DNA from: CAADGY01 sp900696665
GTDB taxonomy: Bacteria > Acidobacteriota > Terriglobia > Bryobacterales > Bryobacteraceae
NCBI GenBank assembly: GCA_035063885.1
Contig: JAPSFM010000048.1
Location: 1 to 34,166, forward strand
Direction: 5' to 3'
DNA: 34,166 nucleotides
Position 1 is the stretch's first letter. Every line of letters begins with the position of its first letter. Below are positions 7,360 through 16,016 of the stretch, piece after piece. The position numbers and the translations under genes are program-made. The notes under the pieces were generated by a model. The model saw nothing but the letters and a program-made list of their open reading frames with translations, had not been told where the DNA came from and searched no databases.

Positions 7360-8367
7360 CTATACGGCCGCCAATCCCAATTTCTGATACCAGGGCTTCG
7401 CGGACCGGACGGCATTATTTACGGCGGTGATATTCTTCACACCCTGATCGGAAAGCCAGTCTTCCAGAGCCTTCAAACCCTGCTTGGCGTAGACCGGGAT
7501 GCCCTCTTTCCAGGTTGCACGGCCGCAAAGGACTCCGGAAAAATCTGTACCGGCCTCGGACGCCATATTCAACGATTCCACGAACTGTTCGTTGCTGACT
7601 CCAGCGCTTAAATAGATAAACGGTTTCGCCGCCACCGCCGCAGCGCGCCGGAAGAAATCGAGCGCCGCTTGCCTTGTGTAGACCGTCTGACCTTTGTACA
7701 CGACGCTTCCTTCTACATAGGCGGAGTTTACGGGTACTTCCACTTTGAGCACGTCAATGTGGTACTGGGGCTTGGAGAACTCCTCCATGCTTTTGATGAC
7801 AATCTCCGGCTTCACTTTTGCGAACCCGGGGCCTTTTTCATCGCCACCCTTCGGATCGTAACCGATGAACTCCAGGAAAAAGGGGATATCGTAGGCAAGG
7901 CACTCAGCACCCACCCTCTCGATGAACGCATGCTTCACGCCGTTAATGCCCGCATCGTCGAACGGCGTGTAATAGAGCAGGATCTTCACGGCGTCGGCTC
8001 CCCAGTCTTTAATCCGCCGTACCGAGACATGGTCAAGCAGATCGGGGAGCCGGCCGGGATGAGTTGCATCGTAGCCTGTCTTTTCATACGCGAGCAGCAG
8101 TCCCGCGTTCGAGCTGCGCGCTTTGCTCGCCTCCAGACCGTATTCCGGATCCAACAGAATTGCGCTGGCGTACGGCGTCAGGATGCGCGTCACTGCCGTT
8201 TTGAATTCCGACATCATCTTCGGCGTGACACTGCCCTTATCGATCCCTTTTCCGGATGCGATGGCTTTTTGCAGGCTACCGCGTTGATCCATGGCGGCGG
8301 CGGCAATAACGCCATTTTCAGTCGACAGCTTTTTCAGATGATTCAGCTTGCCTTCGGACAGATGCAT
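7360..8367 (-). CDS. LacD-type (class I) tagatose-1,6-bisphosphate aldolase family protein
   Basis: Schiff-base aldolase of the LacD family, 335 residues. The expected catalytic lysine is K208 in DVLKVEVPVN (K205 in streptococcal LacD), with K128 in AVKILLYY, E167 in FFLEFIGYD and an AMDQRG phosphate-site motif near residue 25. LacD enzymes split tagatose-1,6-bisphosphate and also accept fructose-1,6-bisphosphate. No other lac or tagatose genes are present, so a general hexose-bisphosphate or sulfosugar aldolase role is equally possible. GGAGAAG precedes the ATG at good spacing. First gene of the two-aldolase unit. Confidence 0.85.
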   Translation of the reverse strand: MHLSEGKLNHLKKLSTENGVIAAAAMDQRGSLQKAIASGKGIDKGSVTPKMMSEFKTAVTRILTPYASAILLDPEYGLEASKARSSNAGLLLAYEKTGYDATHPGRLPDLLDHVSVRRIKDWGADAVKILLYYTPFDDAGINGVKHAFIERVGAECLAYDIPFFLEFIGYDPKGGDEKGPGFAKVKPEIVIKSMEEFSKPQYHIDVLKVEVPVNSAYVEGSVVYKGQTVYTRQAALDFFRRAAAVAAKPFIYLSAGVSNEQFVESLNMASEAGTDFSGVLCGRATWKEGIPVYAKQGLKALEDWLSDQGVKNITAVNNAVRSAKPWYQKLGLAAV

Positions 8368-8414
8368 ACATTACTTCTCCAGTGAGTTCGGGAAGGCACT
8401 CGACCAAACGGTAA

Positions 8415-9401
8415 TTATATCAATAATCCAGACTTTTGCGTCTGAATGGCTGCGAGTTGCTCGATCCGGCGGAAGTATGACCTGGCGCGGCCGGCATCTC
8501 GCATGATCTGGGTTTTCAGTTCCGCGGGGGTGTCAAACCTGCGTTCGCCCCGCAGTCTACACAAAAATTCGACGCAAATTTGCGGTGGCGCATTTCCGTC
8601 AAATTCAGTCAACAAGAAGGTTTCGATACTCAGATTGTCCCCGTTGAATGTGGGCCGGTATCCAACATTAGTGATCGAAGGCCAGCTTCGTCCGTCTTTC
8701 ACCGCGTGAGTGCGCGTCACGTAGACGCCCACCGCCGGGAGCACTTCCGCGGCTGTGCGTAGATTCAGCGTGGGGACGGTATGCCGGGAGCCGATGCCCT
8801 TGCCTGGAACGACATCGCCCTCCAGAGCGTAGAATCGCCCAAGAGCCCGGCAGGCTAACGTAACGCGCCCTGCCTCGATCAGACGGCGTATGCCTGTACT
8901 TGAAACCACCATTCCCCTCACGCTTACAGACGGGATGACCTCAACCGCGTAGCCCAATTCGTGACCGAGACGGACGAGTAACTCCGTATCGCCTGCCTGC
9001 CGGTTGCCAAAACGAAAATTGTCACCCACCAATACGGCTTTCGCCTTCAACTTCCCGACGACCACCTGCCGCACGAACTGCTCCGGTGTAAGTTTGGAAA
9101 ATGACGTATCGAAATGAGCGATGGCAACTCGCGAGATACCCAACTCGAACATGACCTTCGCCCGCTGCTCCGGCGTCATCAGAAGGCGGGGAGATCTTGT
9201 TGGCGCAACCACCTTGGCCGGGTGCGGATCGAAGGTCAACACCGATGCCTGCCAGCCGTGCTCCCGCGCAATTTCCACCAGACGTTTGAAGATGCGACGG
9301 TGGCCGAGGTGCACACCATCGAAGTTGCCGATGGTTAAAGCGGTAGGTTTAAGATCGCCGGGTACATCTTTCAGATCATGGTATATACGAGTCCCGGACA
9401 C
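8415..9401 (-). CDS. ribF: Bifunctional riboflavin kinase / FAD synthetase
   Basis: Makes FMN from riboflavin and then FAD. The N-terminal nucleotidyltransferase has GNFDGVHLGH at 25-34, FDPHP near 58 and STGIRRLIEAG. The C-terminal kinase has GKGIGSRHTVPTLNL and GVYVTRTH. I start it at GTG 9401: its first base is shared with the TAG stop of the preceding hydrolase (TAGTG), with GAGGGG just upstream, giving 328 residues. A longer in-frame reading runs back into the hydrolase gene and has no family similarity in that part. Third gene of the 10528-8415 run. Confidence 0.92.
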   Translation of the reverse strand: MSGTRIYHDLKDVPGDLKPTALTIGNFDGVHLGHRRIFKRLVEIAREHGWQASVLTFDPHPAKVVAPTRSPRLLMTPEQRAKVMFELGISRVAIAHFDTSFSKLTPEQFVRQVVVGKLKAKAVLVGDNFRFGNRQAGDTELLVRLGHELGYAVEVIPSVSVRGMVVSSTGIRRLIEAGRVTLACRALGRFYALEGDVVPGKGIGSRHTVPTLNLRTAAEVLPAVGVYVTRTHAVKDGRSWPSITNVGYRPTFNGDNLSIETFLLTEFDGNAPPQICVEFLCRLRGERRFDTPAELKTQIMRDAGRARSYFRRIEQLAAIQTQKSGLLI

Positions 9402-10186
9402 TACCCCTCGCCCCCTGTCGTGATTTCCAGCCCATCGTAGGCAAGGCGTACGTGCGCAGGGAGCAGCGACTCTGTGCGGACGTGTTCCAGGTCGTGGCTG
9501 ATGTGTGTAAAGAAAGCCCTGCGCGGTTCCAGTTCTGCCACCCATTTGAGAGATTGCTCAACGGTGGAATGCGTGGGATGCGGCTTGTACCGAAGCGCGT
9601 CCAGAAACAGCACGTCCAATCTGTGCAGCTTTTCGAGGGACTCAAGCGGAATATCGCTATGATCTGTTAGGTAAGCCGCATTCGCGAAACGGAAACCGTG
9701 GGTGACACCCTCGCCATGCGTGAGGCGGATCGGCTCGAACCGCGCGTCACCGATCGGAATCGGCTCCCCATTGAACTCGTGCGCTACCAGCCTGGGCCGG
9801 GAGGACTCTGTCTCGCCTCCGTCAAAGATATAGGCAAAAGACCGTCTTATGGCCGCGATGGTTTCAACCGACCCGAAAATGGGAATCGGCTCGCTCTTTT
9901 TGAAGTTGAATGGCCGGATATCATCCAAACCCATAATGTGGTCGGCATGAGGATGTGTCAGCAGAATCGCGTCTACTTTATCGATGCCGAACCGCAGAGC
10001 CTGTTGACGCAGGTCCGGTGTCGTGTCGATCAGCACATTCATGTTGCCGGTGCTGACCAGGATGGAAGGACGCAGGCGGCTATTGCGCGGGTCCGTAGAG
10101 CCGCAAACCTCGCAATGGCAGCCGATGGTGGGTATGCCGACACTGGTTCCCGATCCGAGAACGGTGATTTTGATCGGGCCTTGCAT
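9401..10186 (-). CDS. MBL-fold metallo-hydrolase, PhnP-like phosphodiesterase
   Basis: Cytoplasmic zinc hydrolase of 261 residues. THPHADH gives the HxHxDH metal site (H78, H80, D82, H83), with later ligands in LTDHSD and FFTHISHD. GCHCEVC near residues 22-28 matches the extra structural zinc site of PhnP-type cyclic phosphodiesterases. No phn (phosphonate) genes are nearby, so the PhnP label marks the subfamily, not the pathway. Its ATG directly abuts the stop of the DUF1844 gene, and its TAG overlaps the ribF GTG. Confidence 0.85.
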   Translation of the reverse strand: MQGPIKITVLGSGTSVGIPTIGCHCEVCGSTDPRNSRLRPSILVSTGNMNVLIDTTPDLRQQALRFGIDKVDAILLTHPHADHIMGLDDIRPFNFKKSEPIPIFGSVETIAAIRRSFAYIFDGGETESSRPRLVAHEFNGEPIPIGDARFEPIRLTHGEGVTHGFRFANAAYLTDHSDIPLESLEKLHRLDVLFLDALRYKPHPTHSTVEQSLKWVAELEPRRAFFTHISHDLEHVRTESLLPAHVRLAYDGLEITTGGEG

Positions 10187-10528
10187 TCAGGATTTCTGTT
10201 TTTGCTCGAGCGCTTGAACGTAGCGGAACCGCAGTTCCGTTAACGAATTCTCCAGAAGGCGCTGCTCGTCGATGCTGAGATTCCCTTTCGTTTTCTCCTG
10301 CAGCATAGCCATCAGATCGATGGTATGACGCGCTAGTTTGAACTCGGGCTGTGGCCGGTCCTTCTCTTCGCCGAAATGGACGAGTCCCAGTTGCATCTCA
10401 GCCTGCATCTTAAGCGAAAGAGTGAGAAACTCGAAAGTCACCGGCGGAAGCGGAATGTCCTTCTCTGTTGACTCCGGGGGTTCTGGAACGGCAGTAACTT
10501 CGGGGTTGGGAGTATCTGCTTCGCTCAT
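10187..10528 (-). CDS. DUF1844 domain-containing protein
   Basis: This 113-residue protein of unknown function has an acidic, proline-rich first third (VPEPPESTEKDIPLPP) and then the DUF1844 core: FLTLSLKMQAEMQLGL, ARHTIDLMAMLQEKTKGNLS, and a C-terminal helix FRYVQALEQKQ. It has no signal peptide or membrane segment. A textbook GGAGGTGA ribosome site lies directly before the ATG. First gene of the DUF1844-hydrolase-ribF unit, divergent from ileS. Confidence 0.85.
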   Translation of the reverse strand: MSEADTPNPEVTAVPEPPESTEKDIPLPPVTFEFLTLSLKMQAEMQLGLVHFGEEKDRPQPEFKLARHTIDLMAMLQEKTKGNLSIDEQRLLENSLTELRFRYVQALEQKQKS

Positions 10529-10601
10529 TCACCTCCATTTTACTCTGTCAACGCGTCGCGGTCTCTTCTTCGGCCGCACCGGTTGGTGAGCGGATCGCGG
10601 C

Positions 10602-13448
10602 ATGTACGATAATGGTCTTATCCCCATGAATCTTGAAGATGTGGACCTGAAGAAGACCGTCAATCTTCCCCGCACGGATTTTCCGATGAAGGCGAACCTC
10701 CCTCAGAACGAGCCGCGGATTCTCGCGCGCTGGGAAGAAGAGGGGCTTTATGAGAAAATCCGGGCCGCGCGTTCCGGCCGGCCGTTGTACCTGTTGCACG
10801 ATGGCCCTCCCTACGCTAACGGCAACATTCACTTGGGTACCGCTTTCAACAAGGTTCTGAAAGATTTCATTGTCAAATCGAAGAGCATGGCCGGTTTCGA
10901 CGCTCCGTATGTCCCGGGATGGGATTGCCACGGCCTGCCGATCGAAATTAAGGTAGACAGCGAGCTCGGCAAGAAGAAAGCCGGCATGACCGCGACCGAG
11001 ATTCGCGCGGCGTGCCGCCGCTACGCTTCCAAATTTGTCGAGATCCACCGCCGCGAGTTTAAGCGCCTGGGTGTTCTGGGCCGTTGGGAAGATCCTTACC
11101 TGACCATGAGCGCCCAGTACGAATCGGTGATCGCTCAGGCGTTTGTCGATGTTCTGAGCCAGGGCTACGTTTATAAGGGATTGAAGCCGGTGCACTGGTG
11201 CATCCGGGACCGCACGGCGCTGGCCGAAGCGGAAGTGGGGTACGAAAATCACACCAGCCCGTCCATCTGGGTCCGCTTCGCCCTTACCTCCGATCCGGCC
11301 GCAATCGACCCGGCGCTTGCCGGGCGGCGGGTCTACGCAGTCATATGGACGACCACACCCTGGACGATCCCGGCCAACATGGCGATTGCATTCAATTCCA
11401 GGTTCGAGTACGTGGCTGCCGAAGTGGGAGACGACGTGTATATCGTCGCCGCTGAACTGCTGGCCGAAACCGCCGGGAAATCCGGTTGGATCGATCCGCG
11501 CGTTGTCGCCCGGTTTCGTGGGGATCGCCTCGAAGGTGCGGTATTCCGGCACCCTTTTATCGAAAGAGATTCACCGGGGATTCTCGCGGACCACGTGACG
11601 CTGGATCAGGGCGCCGGAGCGGTTCACACTGCGCCCGGGCACGGACACGAAGACTATGTCATCGGCCGGCAATATGGCATCGAGATCTACTGCCCGGTGT
11701 CGGGTGATGGCCGCTTCTTTCAGTCGGAAGATGCTCCGGGCGCCCTCCCGGAGGAGATCCTCGGCAAGACCATTTGGGAAGCCAATCCCATAGTGGTCAA
11801 TATTCTGAATCAAAAGGGCGCGTTGCTCGCACAGAAGACCATTGAGCATAGCTACCCGCACTGCTGGCGCTGCCACAATCCCACCATCTTCCGCGCGACG
11901 GAACAGTGGTTCATTGGCATGGATCGCAACGAGCTGCGATCCCGCGCGCTGGAAGCTATCCGCGCGGTGAAGTGGCTGCCAGAGTGGGGCGAGGAACGGA
12001 TTTCAAACATGATCGCCAACCGGCCGGACTGGTGTATCTCGCGCCAGCGGGTGTGGGGCGTACCGATCACTGTTTTCTATTGCGATGCCTGCAACGAGGC
12101 TTTGACCGATAAACCGGTGCTCGATCGCGTGGTGAAGCTGTTTGCCGAACACACGGCCGATGTCTGGTACGAACGCACGGCTGCTGAGCTTTTGGGTGAT
12201 GGCGTGGTCTGCGCGAAGTGCGGCGGCAGTTCGTTCCGCAAGGAGTCCGACATTCTGGACGTATGGTTTGATTCCGGATCGAGCCACCTTGCTGTACTGA
12301 CCGGAGCCCACGGGCTCCGGTGGCCATCTGATATGTACGTCGAAGGCGGCGACCAGTATCGCGGCTGGTTCCACAGTTCGCTGCTAATCGGCGTCGCGTT
12401 GCGCGGAACTTCGCCATACCGCAACTGTGCTACGCACGGCTGGACGCTCGATGCCGAAGGAAAGGCGATGTCGAAGTCTGTGGGCAACATCATCGAGCCG
12501 CAGAACATTGTGAACCGCTACGGCGCCGAAGTGTTGCGGCTGTGGGTGGCTTCAGTCGAGTTCACTGAAGATGTGCGGATCTCGGAAACCATTCTGACCC
12601 GCCTGTCGGAGGCCTACCGCAAGATGCGGAACACGTTCCGGTATGCTCTAGGGAACCTCGCTGACTTCGATCCTGCCGGCGATGCCGTTTCGCCGGCCGA
12701 AATGCTTGAGATTGACAGATGGATCCTGCTGCGAGCCGAGAAGCTGGTCCGTGACTGCCGGGCATGGTATGAGGAGCTGGCGTTTCATCGGGTTTACCAG
12801 GCTCTGTATAACTTCGCCACGACGGACTTGAGCGCCATCTATTTCGATATCATCAAGGACCGCCTCTACACGGCGGGACCGGCGTCGGTAGAGCGCCGAA
12901 GCGCACAGACCGCTATTTACAGGCTGACCTATGCGCTGTTGCGGCTGATGGCGCCACTCATTTCTTTCACTACCGAAGAGGTTTGGGGCCACTTCCGCAA
13001 GCCCGCGGGAGCGCCGGAGAGCGTTCACGTCGACGAGTTTCCGCAGCCGGATGAGTTGACCGCCGGCATGACGGAGCGCGAGCGCGAGCGATTCTCGAAT
13101 TGGGAACGGCTGATGCAGGTCCGGGAATCCGTTATGAAGGCGTTGGAGCTTGCACGGCAAGAGAAGTTCATCGGTTCGGGCCTGGAAGCTCACCTGCGAT
13201 TGAAAGCGAATTCCGAACTATACGCTCTGTTGAATGAGTACGAGCGGGAGTTGCCCGCGCTCTTTATCGTCTCCCAGGCTTCTCTCGAGGTAGAGCCCGG
13301 TGTGGAATTCTCGGTCCATGTCGAGCGCGCGGAAGGCGAAAAATGCGGGCGCTGCTGGAAGTACACGCAGGATGTGGGATCGAATCCGCAATTCCCCTCT
13401 ATCTGCGCCAGCTGCGCGGAAGTCGTCAGCGAACTGGTTCAAGCCTGA
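10602..13448 (+). CDS. ileS: Isoleucyl-tRNA synthetase
   Basis: Class Ia synthetase charging tRNA-Ile, up to 948 residues. The Rossmann signature is LHDGPPYANGNIHLGTAFNK: the HIGH motif reads HLGT at 77-80, so its last histidine is threonine. VPGWDCHGLPIE follows, a CP1 editing domain fills the middle, then WFHSSLL, and KMSKS reads AMSKS near residue 622. The C-terminus carries a zinc ribbon (CGRCWKY ... CASC). The start is uncertain: ATG 10602 has no good ribosome site, and ATG 10626 (MNLEDVDLKKTVNLPRTDFP) aligns better with E. coli IleS. It is followed one base later by lspA. Confidence 0.95.
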   Translation: MYDNGLIPMNLEDVDLKKTVNLPRTDFPMKANLPQNEPRILARWEEEGLYEKIRAARSGRPLYLLHDGPPYANGNIHLGTAFNKVLKDFIVKSKSMAGFDAPYVPGWDCHGLPIEIKVDSELGKKKAGMTATEIRAACRRYASKFVEIHRREFKRLGVLGRWEDPYLTMSAQYESVIAQAFVDVLSQGYVYKGLKPVHWCIRDRTALAEAEVGYENHTSPSIWVRFALTSDPAAIDPALAGRRVYAVIWTTTPWTIPANMAIAFNSRFEYVAAEVGDDVYIVAAELLAETAGKSGWIDPRVVARFRGDRLEGAVFRHPFIERDSPGILADHVTLDQGAGAVHTAPGHGHEDYVIGRQYGIEIYCPVSGDGRFFQSEDAPGALPEEILGKTIWEANPIVVNILNQKGALLAQKTIEHSYPHCWRCHNPTIFRATEQWFIGMDRNELRSRALEAIRAVKWLPEWGEERISNMIANRPDWCISRQRVWGVPITVFYCDACNEALTDKPVLDRVVKLFAEHTADVWYERTAAELLGDGVVCAKCGGSSFRKESDILDVWFDSGSSHLAVLTGAHGLRWPSDMYVEGGDQYRGWFHSSLLIGVALRGTSPYRNCATHGWTLDAEGKAMSKSVGNIIEPQNIVNRYGAEVLRLWVASVEFTEDVRISETILTRLSEAYRKMRNTFRYALGNLADFDPAGDAVSPAEMLEIDRWILLRAEKLVRDCRAWYEELAFHRVYQALYNFATTDLSAIYFDIIKDRLYTAGPASVERRSAQTAIYRLTYALLRLMAPLISFTTEEVWGHFRKPAGAPESVHVDEFPQPDELTAGMTERERERFSNWERLMQVRESVMKALELARQEKFIGSGLEAHLRLKANSELYALLNEYERELPALFIVSQASLEVEPGVEFSVHVERAEGEKCGRCWKYTQDVGSNPQFPSICASCAEVVSELVQA

Positions 13449-13449
13449 A

Positions 13450-13968
13450 GTGAACAGCCGGGCCGCAGCTCTCTCGATTTCGGGCGCAATCTTCGCCCTC
13501 GACCGCGTGTCCAAGGCGTTGGTGGAAGCCTACGTCGCGAGGTGGGACGCGTTTGTGGTTATACCGGGTATCTTCAACATCATTCACACGCAAAACCGGG
13601 GCGCCGCCTTTGGGTTCCTGGCGGATGCGGGCGGCACCTGGCGGACATTTCTGCTGGTCGGCGTTTCCTCGATTGTGCTTCTGTTTGTGGGCGCCTTGCT
13701 TTGGCGGGCGACCCGCAGAGGGGCGGAGGAGAGTTGGCTGTCGCGCTCGGCGCTGGCAATGATTTTAGGCGGCGCTGTGGGCAATGTTTATGACCGCGTG
13801 ACGAAAGGCATGGTAACGGATTTTCTCGACTTTTACGCCGGCTCGTATCACTGGCACACGTTTAATGTGGCGGACAGTGCGATTACTATCGGCGCTTCCC
13901 TGTTGTTGATTGAGATGTGGAGGCAGCGGAATGAAGGTGACCGGCGGTGCAATAGGCACGTGGCCTGA
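13450..13968 (+). CDS. lspA: Lipoprotein signal peptidase (signal peptidase II)
   Basis: Inner-membrane aspartyl protease that removes the signal peptide from diacylglyceryl prolipoproteins. With a GTG start at 13450, one base after the ileS stop, it has 172 residues and four hydrophobic segments. The catalytic aspartates are D115 in GNVYDRV and D142 in FNVADSAIT; NRGAAFGFL is the conserved extracytoplasmic block. An upstream ATG would place 50 unrelated residues inside ileS. ileS-lspA adjacency is a common bacterial order. Confidence 0.92.
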   Translation: MNSRAAALSISGAIFALDRVSKALVEAYVARWDAFVVIPGIFNIIHTQNRGAAFGFLADAGGTWRTFLLVGVSSIVLLFVGALLWRATRRGAEESWLSRSALAMILGGAVGNVYDRVTKGMVTDFLDFYAGSYHWHTFNVADSAITIGASLLLIEMWRQRNEGDRRCNRHVA

Positions 13969-13978
13969 GCGGATTTGA

Positions 13979-14770
13979 ATGTTCCCTAAAGTTATCCAGA
14001 TTGGCGACTTCTTTCTCCCTACTTATGGGCTGCTGGTGGCGATCGCTTTTCTTGCCGCTCTGTGGGTCATTTCGCGGCTTGCGCGCCGTGCCCGGCTTAA
14101 TCCGGATGCGGTCACCAATCTGGGAATTTATTGCGCCCTGGCGGGACTGGCGGGCGCCAAGCTCTTCATGTTCCTGTTCGATTGGGAGACGTATGCCCGC
14201 AACCCAGGCGAGATCTTTTCGCTGACCACCATTCAGGCTGGAGGGGTCTTCCAGGGTGGCCTCATCGCGGCACTGCTTACCGCCATCTGGTATATGCGCC
14301 ATCGCAAGCTGCCGGTGCTGGTAACAGCGGACGTGTTCGCTCCCGGCATCGCCCTGGGGCATGCCATCGGACGGCTGGGGTGTTTCTCCGCCGGCTGTTG
14401 CTGGGGTGCGCGATGCGACCTGCCCTGGGCTGTCACGTTCACCAACCCCGATGCGCACGAGTTGACCGGTGTCCCGCTGAACGTGAGCCTGCATCCGACA
14501 CAGCTCTACGAGGCGTTTGCCGAAGCGATTATTTTCATCGTGCTTTATCGCAGGTTCGGCCGTGCACACCGTTCGGGCTCCATCCTGGGGCTGTATCTTA
14601 TCCTCTATTCCACGGTGCGATTTGCCGTTGAATTTGTGAGGTTCCACGAACAGGCGCTGCCGTTCGGCGGACCGTTTTCAATCACACAATGGATCGCGCT
14701 CGCCCTGCTTTGCGTGGGCATCTGGCTAGTGTCGCGCAAGTCGCCGCAGACCATTCCGGCGGCGCCGTGA
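13979..14770 (+). CDS. lgt: Prolipoprotein diacylglyceryl transferase
   Basis: Inner-membrane enzyme that attaches diacylglycerol from phosphatidylglycerol to the lipobox cysteine; 263 residues, about seven hydrophobic segments. Seen are PTYGLLVAIAF, AGGVFQGGLI, the signature HAIGRLGCFSAGCCWG at 128-143, HPTQLYEA at 172-179 and RFAVEFVRFHE. The cysteine-rich signature (C135, C140, C141, C146) differs from the GRxGNF form of enterobacteria but is the form I expect in several other phyla. It lies 10 bases after lspA, so two successive lipoprotein maturation steps are co-expressed. Confidence 0.9.
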   Translation: MFPKVIQIGDFFLPTYGLLVAIAFLAALWVISRLARRARLNPDAVTNLGIYCALAGLAGAKLFMFLFDWETYARNPGEIFSLTTIQAGGVFQGGLIAALLTAIWYMRHRKLPVLVTADVFAPGIALGHAIGRLGCFSAGCCWGARCDLPWAVTFTNPDAHELTGVPLNVSLHPTQLYEAFAEAIIFIVLYRRFGRAHRSGSILGLYLILYSTVRFAVEFVRFHEQALPFGGPFSITQWIALALLCVGIWLVSRKSPQTIPAAP

Positions 14771-14842
14771 TTTCCACGGCTAAGGTGATTCCGGATGCGA
14801 ATCTAAGGGAAACGCACCGCCCTCTTGTCTTATTCGCCTGAT

Positions 14843-14870
14843 TTGCTTTCGTCCCGCCCGCCCGTATGCT
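14843..14870 (+). promoter_or_regulatory. Candidate promoter of the TadE-TadE-TadG operon
   Basis: TTGCTT (14843-14848) and TATGCT (14865-14870) are spaced by 16 bases, in the 158-base gap after lgt, about 58 bases ahead of the first TadE start. The predicted transcript start is near 14877. No clear terminator for lgt was seen in the same gap. Confidence 0.4.
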
Positions 14871-14928
14871 GAGGCTAGCACAGACCGCAACCACGTGGGA
14901 GCGGGCGTGACTACAGGCTGGCAGGCCG

Positions 14929-15393
14929 ATGAAAATGAGACGCCGGAAAGAGCGGGGTGGGGCACTGATGGAGGGGGCGATGATCTTTATTCCCCTCTTT
15001 GCGATGATGATGGCCATCGTCGATTTCAGCTTTGCCATCTTTCTGCGAAGCACCTTTCAGCACGCGGTACGGGAAGGTGTGCGGTATGCGGTGACCTACC
15101 AGACGCAGGGGGGAATGGGGCATGACGCATCGATTCGGGAAGTCGTGCGGCGCCAGTCCATGGGCTTCCTGAATGGGCGGGAGAACCTGATCCACATCGA
15201 ATATTGCGATCCGGCGACGCTCGCGTGCAACGTGAGCAACGACCCCGGCAACATCGTTGAGGTTTCAATCGAAAACTACCGGTTCGGATGGTTCGCTTCC
15301 CTGTTGCGTGACGCCAACCCGTTAAGCATAACGGTGCGCGCTTCGGACCGGATGGAGGGACTGCCCGGCGGCGTCAGTCCGCCTGCAAGGTGA
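14929..15393 (+). CDS. TadE-like pilus assembly / pseudopilin protein 1
   Basis: 154 residues. A basic N-terminus (MKMRRRKERGG) precedes ALMEGAMIFIPLFAMMMAIV, a TadE-type hydrophobic helix with glutamate at its start; such proteins are minor pseudopilins of Tad/Flp pili. The rest is probably extracytoplasmic: a helix with REGVRYAV, two cysteines (CDPATLAC), then beta-rich sequence. It begins a three-gene unit with a second TadE-like protein and a VWA protein. No Tad ATPase, secretin, prepilin peptidase or major Flp pilin is in the window. ATG 14935 is an alternative start. Confidence 0.8.
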   Translation: MKMRRRKERGGALMEGAMIFIPLFAMMMAIVDFSFAIFLRSTFQHAVREGVRYAVTYQTQGGMGHDASIREVVRRQSMGFLNGRENLIHIEYCDPATLACNVSNDPGNIVEVSIENYRFGWFASLLRDANPLSITVRASDRMEGLPGGVSPPAR

Positions 15394-16016
15394 CGGGTAT
15401 GAGAAATCGGCGCAATCACCGTCGGCGAGGCCAGTCGTTGGTGGAATTTGGCTTCTGCATGGTCTTTCTTATGCCGGTCCTGCTCGGAACGTTTTCTATC
15501 GGCTTGAGCCTCGGCAGAAGCATTCAGGCGAGTCAGATCAGCCGCGATGCCGGGCATATGTATGCGCGCTACGTGGACTTTTCGCTACCCGGCAACCAGG
15601 ACATCATCGTAAGGTTGGCGCGCGGCATGGGCATGACGCGCAATGGCGGGAACGGTGTCGTAATTCTTTCCCGTATCACCTTCGTCAGTCAGGATGACTG
15701 CGCCGGCTCGGCGCTTTCGCCGGGCCAGTGCACGAATGCGGATCAACATGTCGTCATTCACAGGATTGTGATTGGGAACCAGCAACTGCGTGCCAGCGCT
15801 TTCGGCACGCCCAACCCGGCTACCATCAACGCGGACGGCAGCATTAACGCCCCCGTGTACCTGACCGATCTGAATGCGCGCGCCAACGGCTTCGGCACGC
15901 TCCTCCGGCTGGAGCCAGGCGAATTCGCTTATGTGGCGGAAGCTTTCTTCCCATCGAATGACCTGGCGGTTCCGGGTCTCCAAAACGGTGGTGTCTACGC
16001 GAGGACAATTTACTGA
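15390..16016 (+). CDS. TadE-like pilus assembly / pseudopilin protein 2
   Basis: 208 residues when started at GTG 15390, which overlaps the previous stop (GTGA). ATG 15399, with AAGGTGA ahead of it, is an equally good start. After a basic leader (NRRNHRRRG) comes QSLVEFGFCMVFLMPVLLGT, the TadE/TadF-type N-terminal helix with the key glutamate. The remainder is a periplasmic or surface domain with C/C in DDCAGSALSPGQC and a C-terminal EFAYVAEAFF strand typical of these proteins. The stop overlaps the next ATG (TGATG). Confidence 0.8.
   Translation: MTGMRNRRNHRRRGQSLVEFGFCMVFLMPVLLGTFSIGLSLGRSIQASQISRDAGHMYARYVDFSLPGNQDIIVRLARGMGMTRNGGNGVVILSRITFVSQDDCAGSALSPGQCTNADQHVVIHRIVIGNQQLRASAFGTPNPATINADGSINAPVYLTDLNARANGFGTLLRLEPGEFAYVAEAFFPSNDLAVPGLQNGGVYARTIY

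Noticed and set aside
10546..10551. Consensus TTGACA read leftward before the DUF1844 gene
   Set aside because: A -10 at the right spacing would fall on the start codon (ATGAGC), so this is unlikely to be the functional -35.
10548..11552. 334-residue open frame antisense to ileS
   Set aside because: It mirrors the strongly conserved ileS coding frame, has no recognisable domain and no ribosome site; a GC-rich shadow frame.
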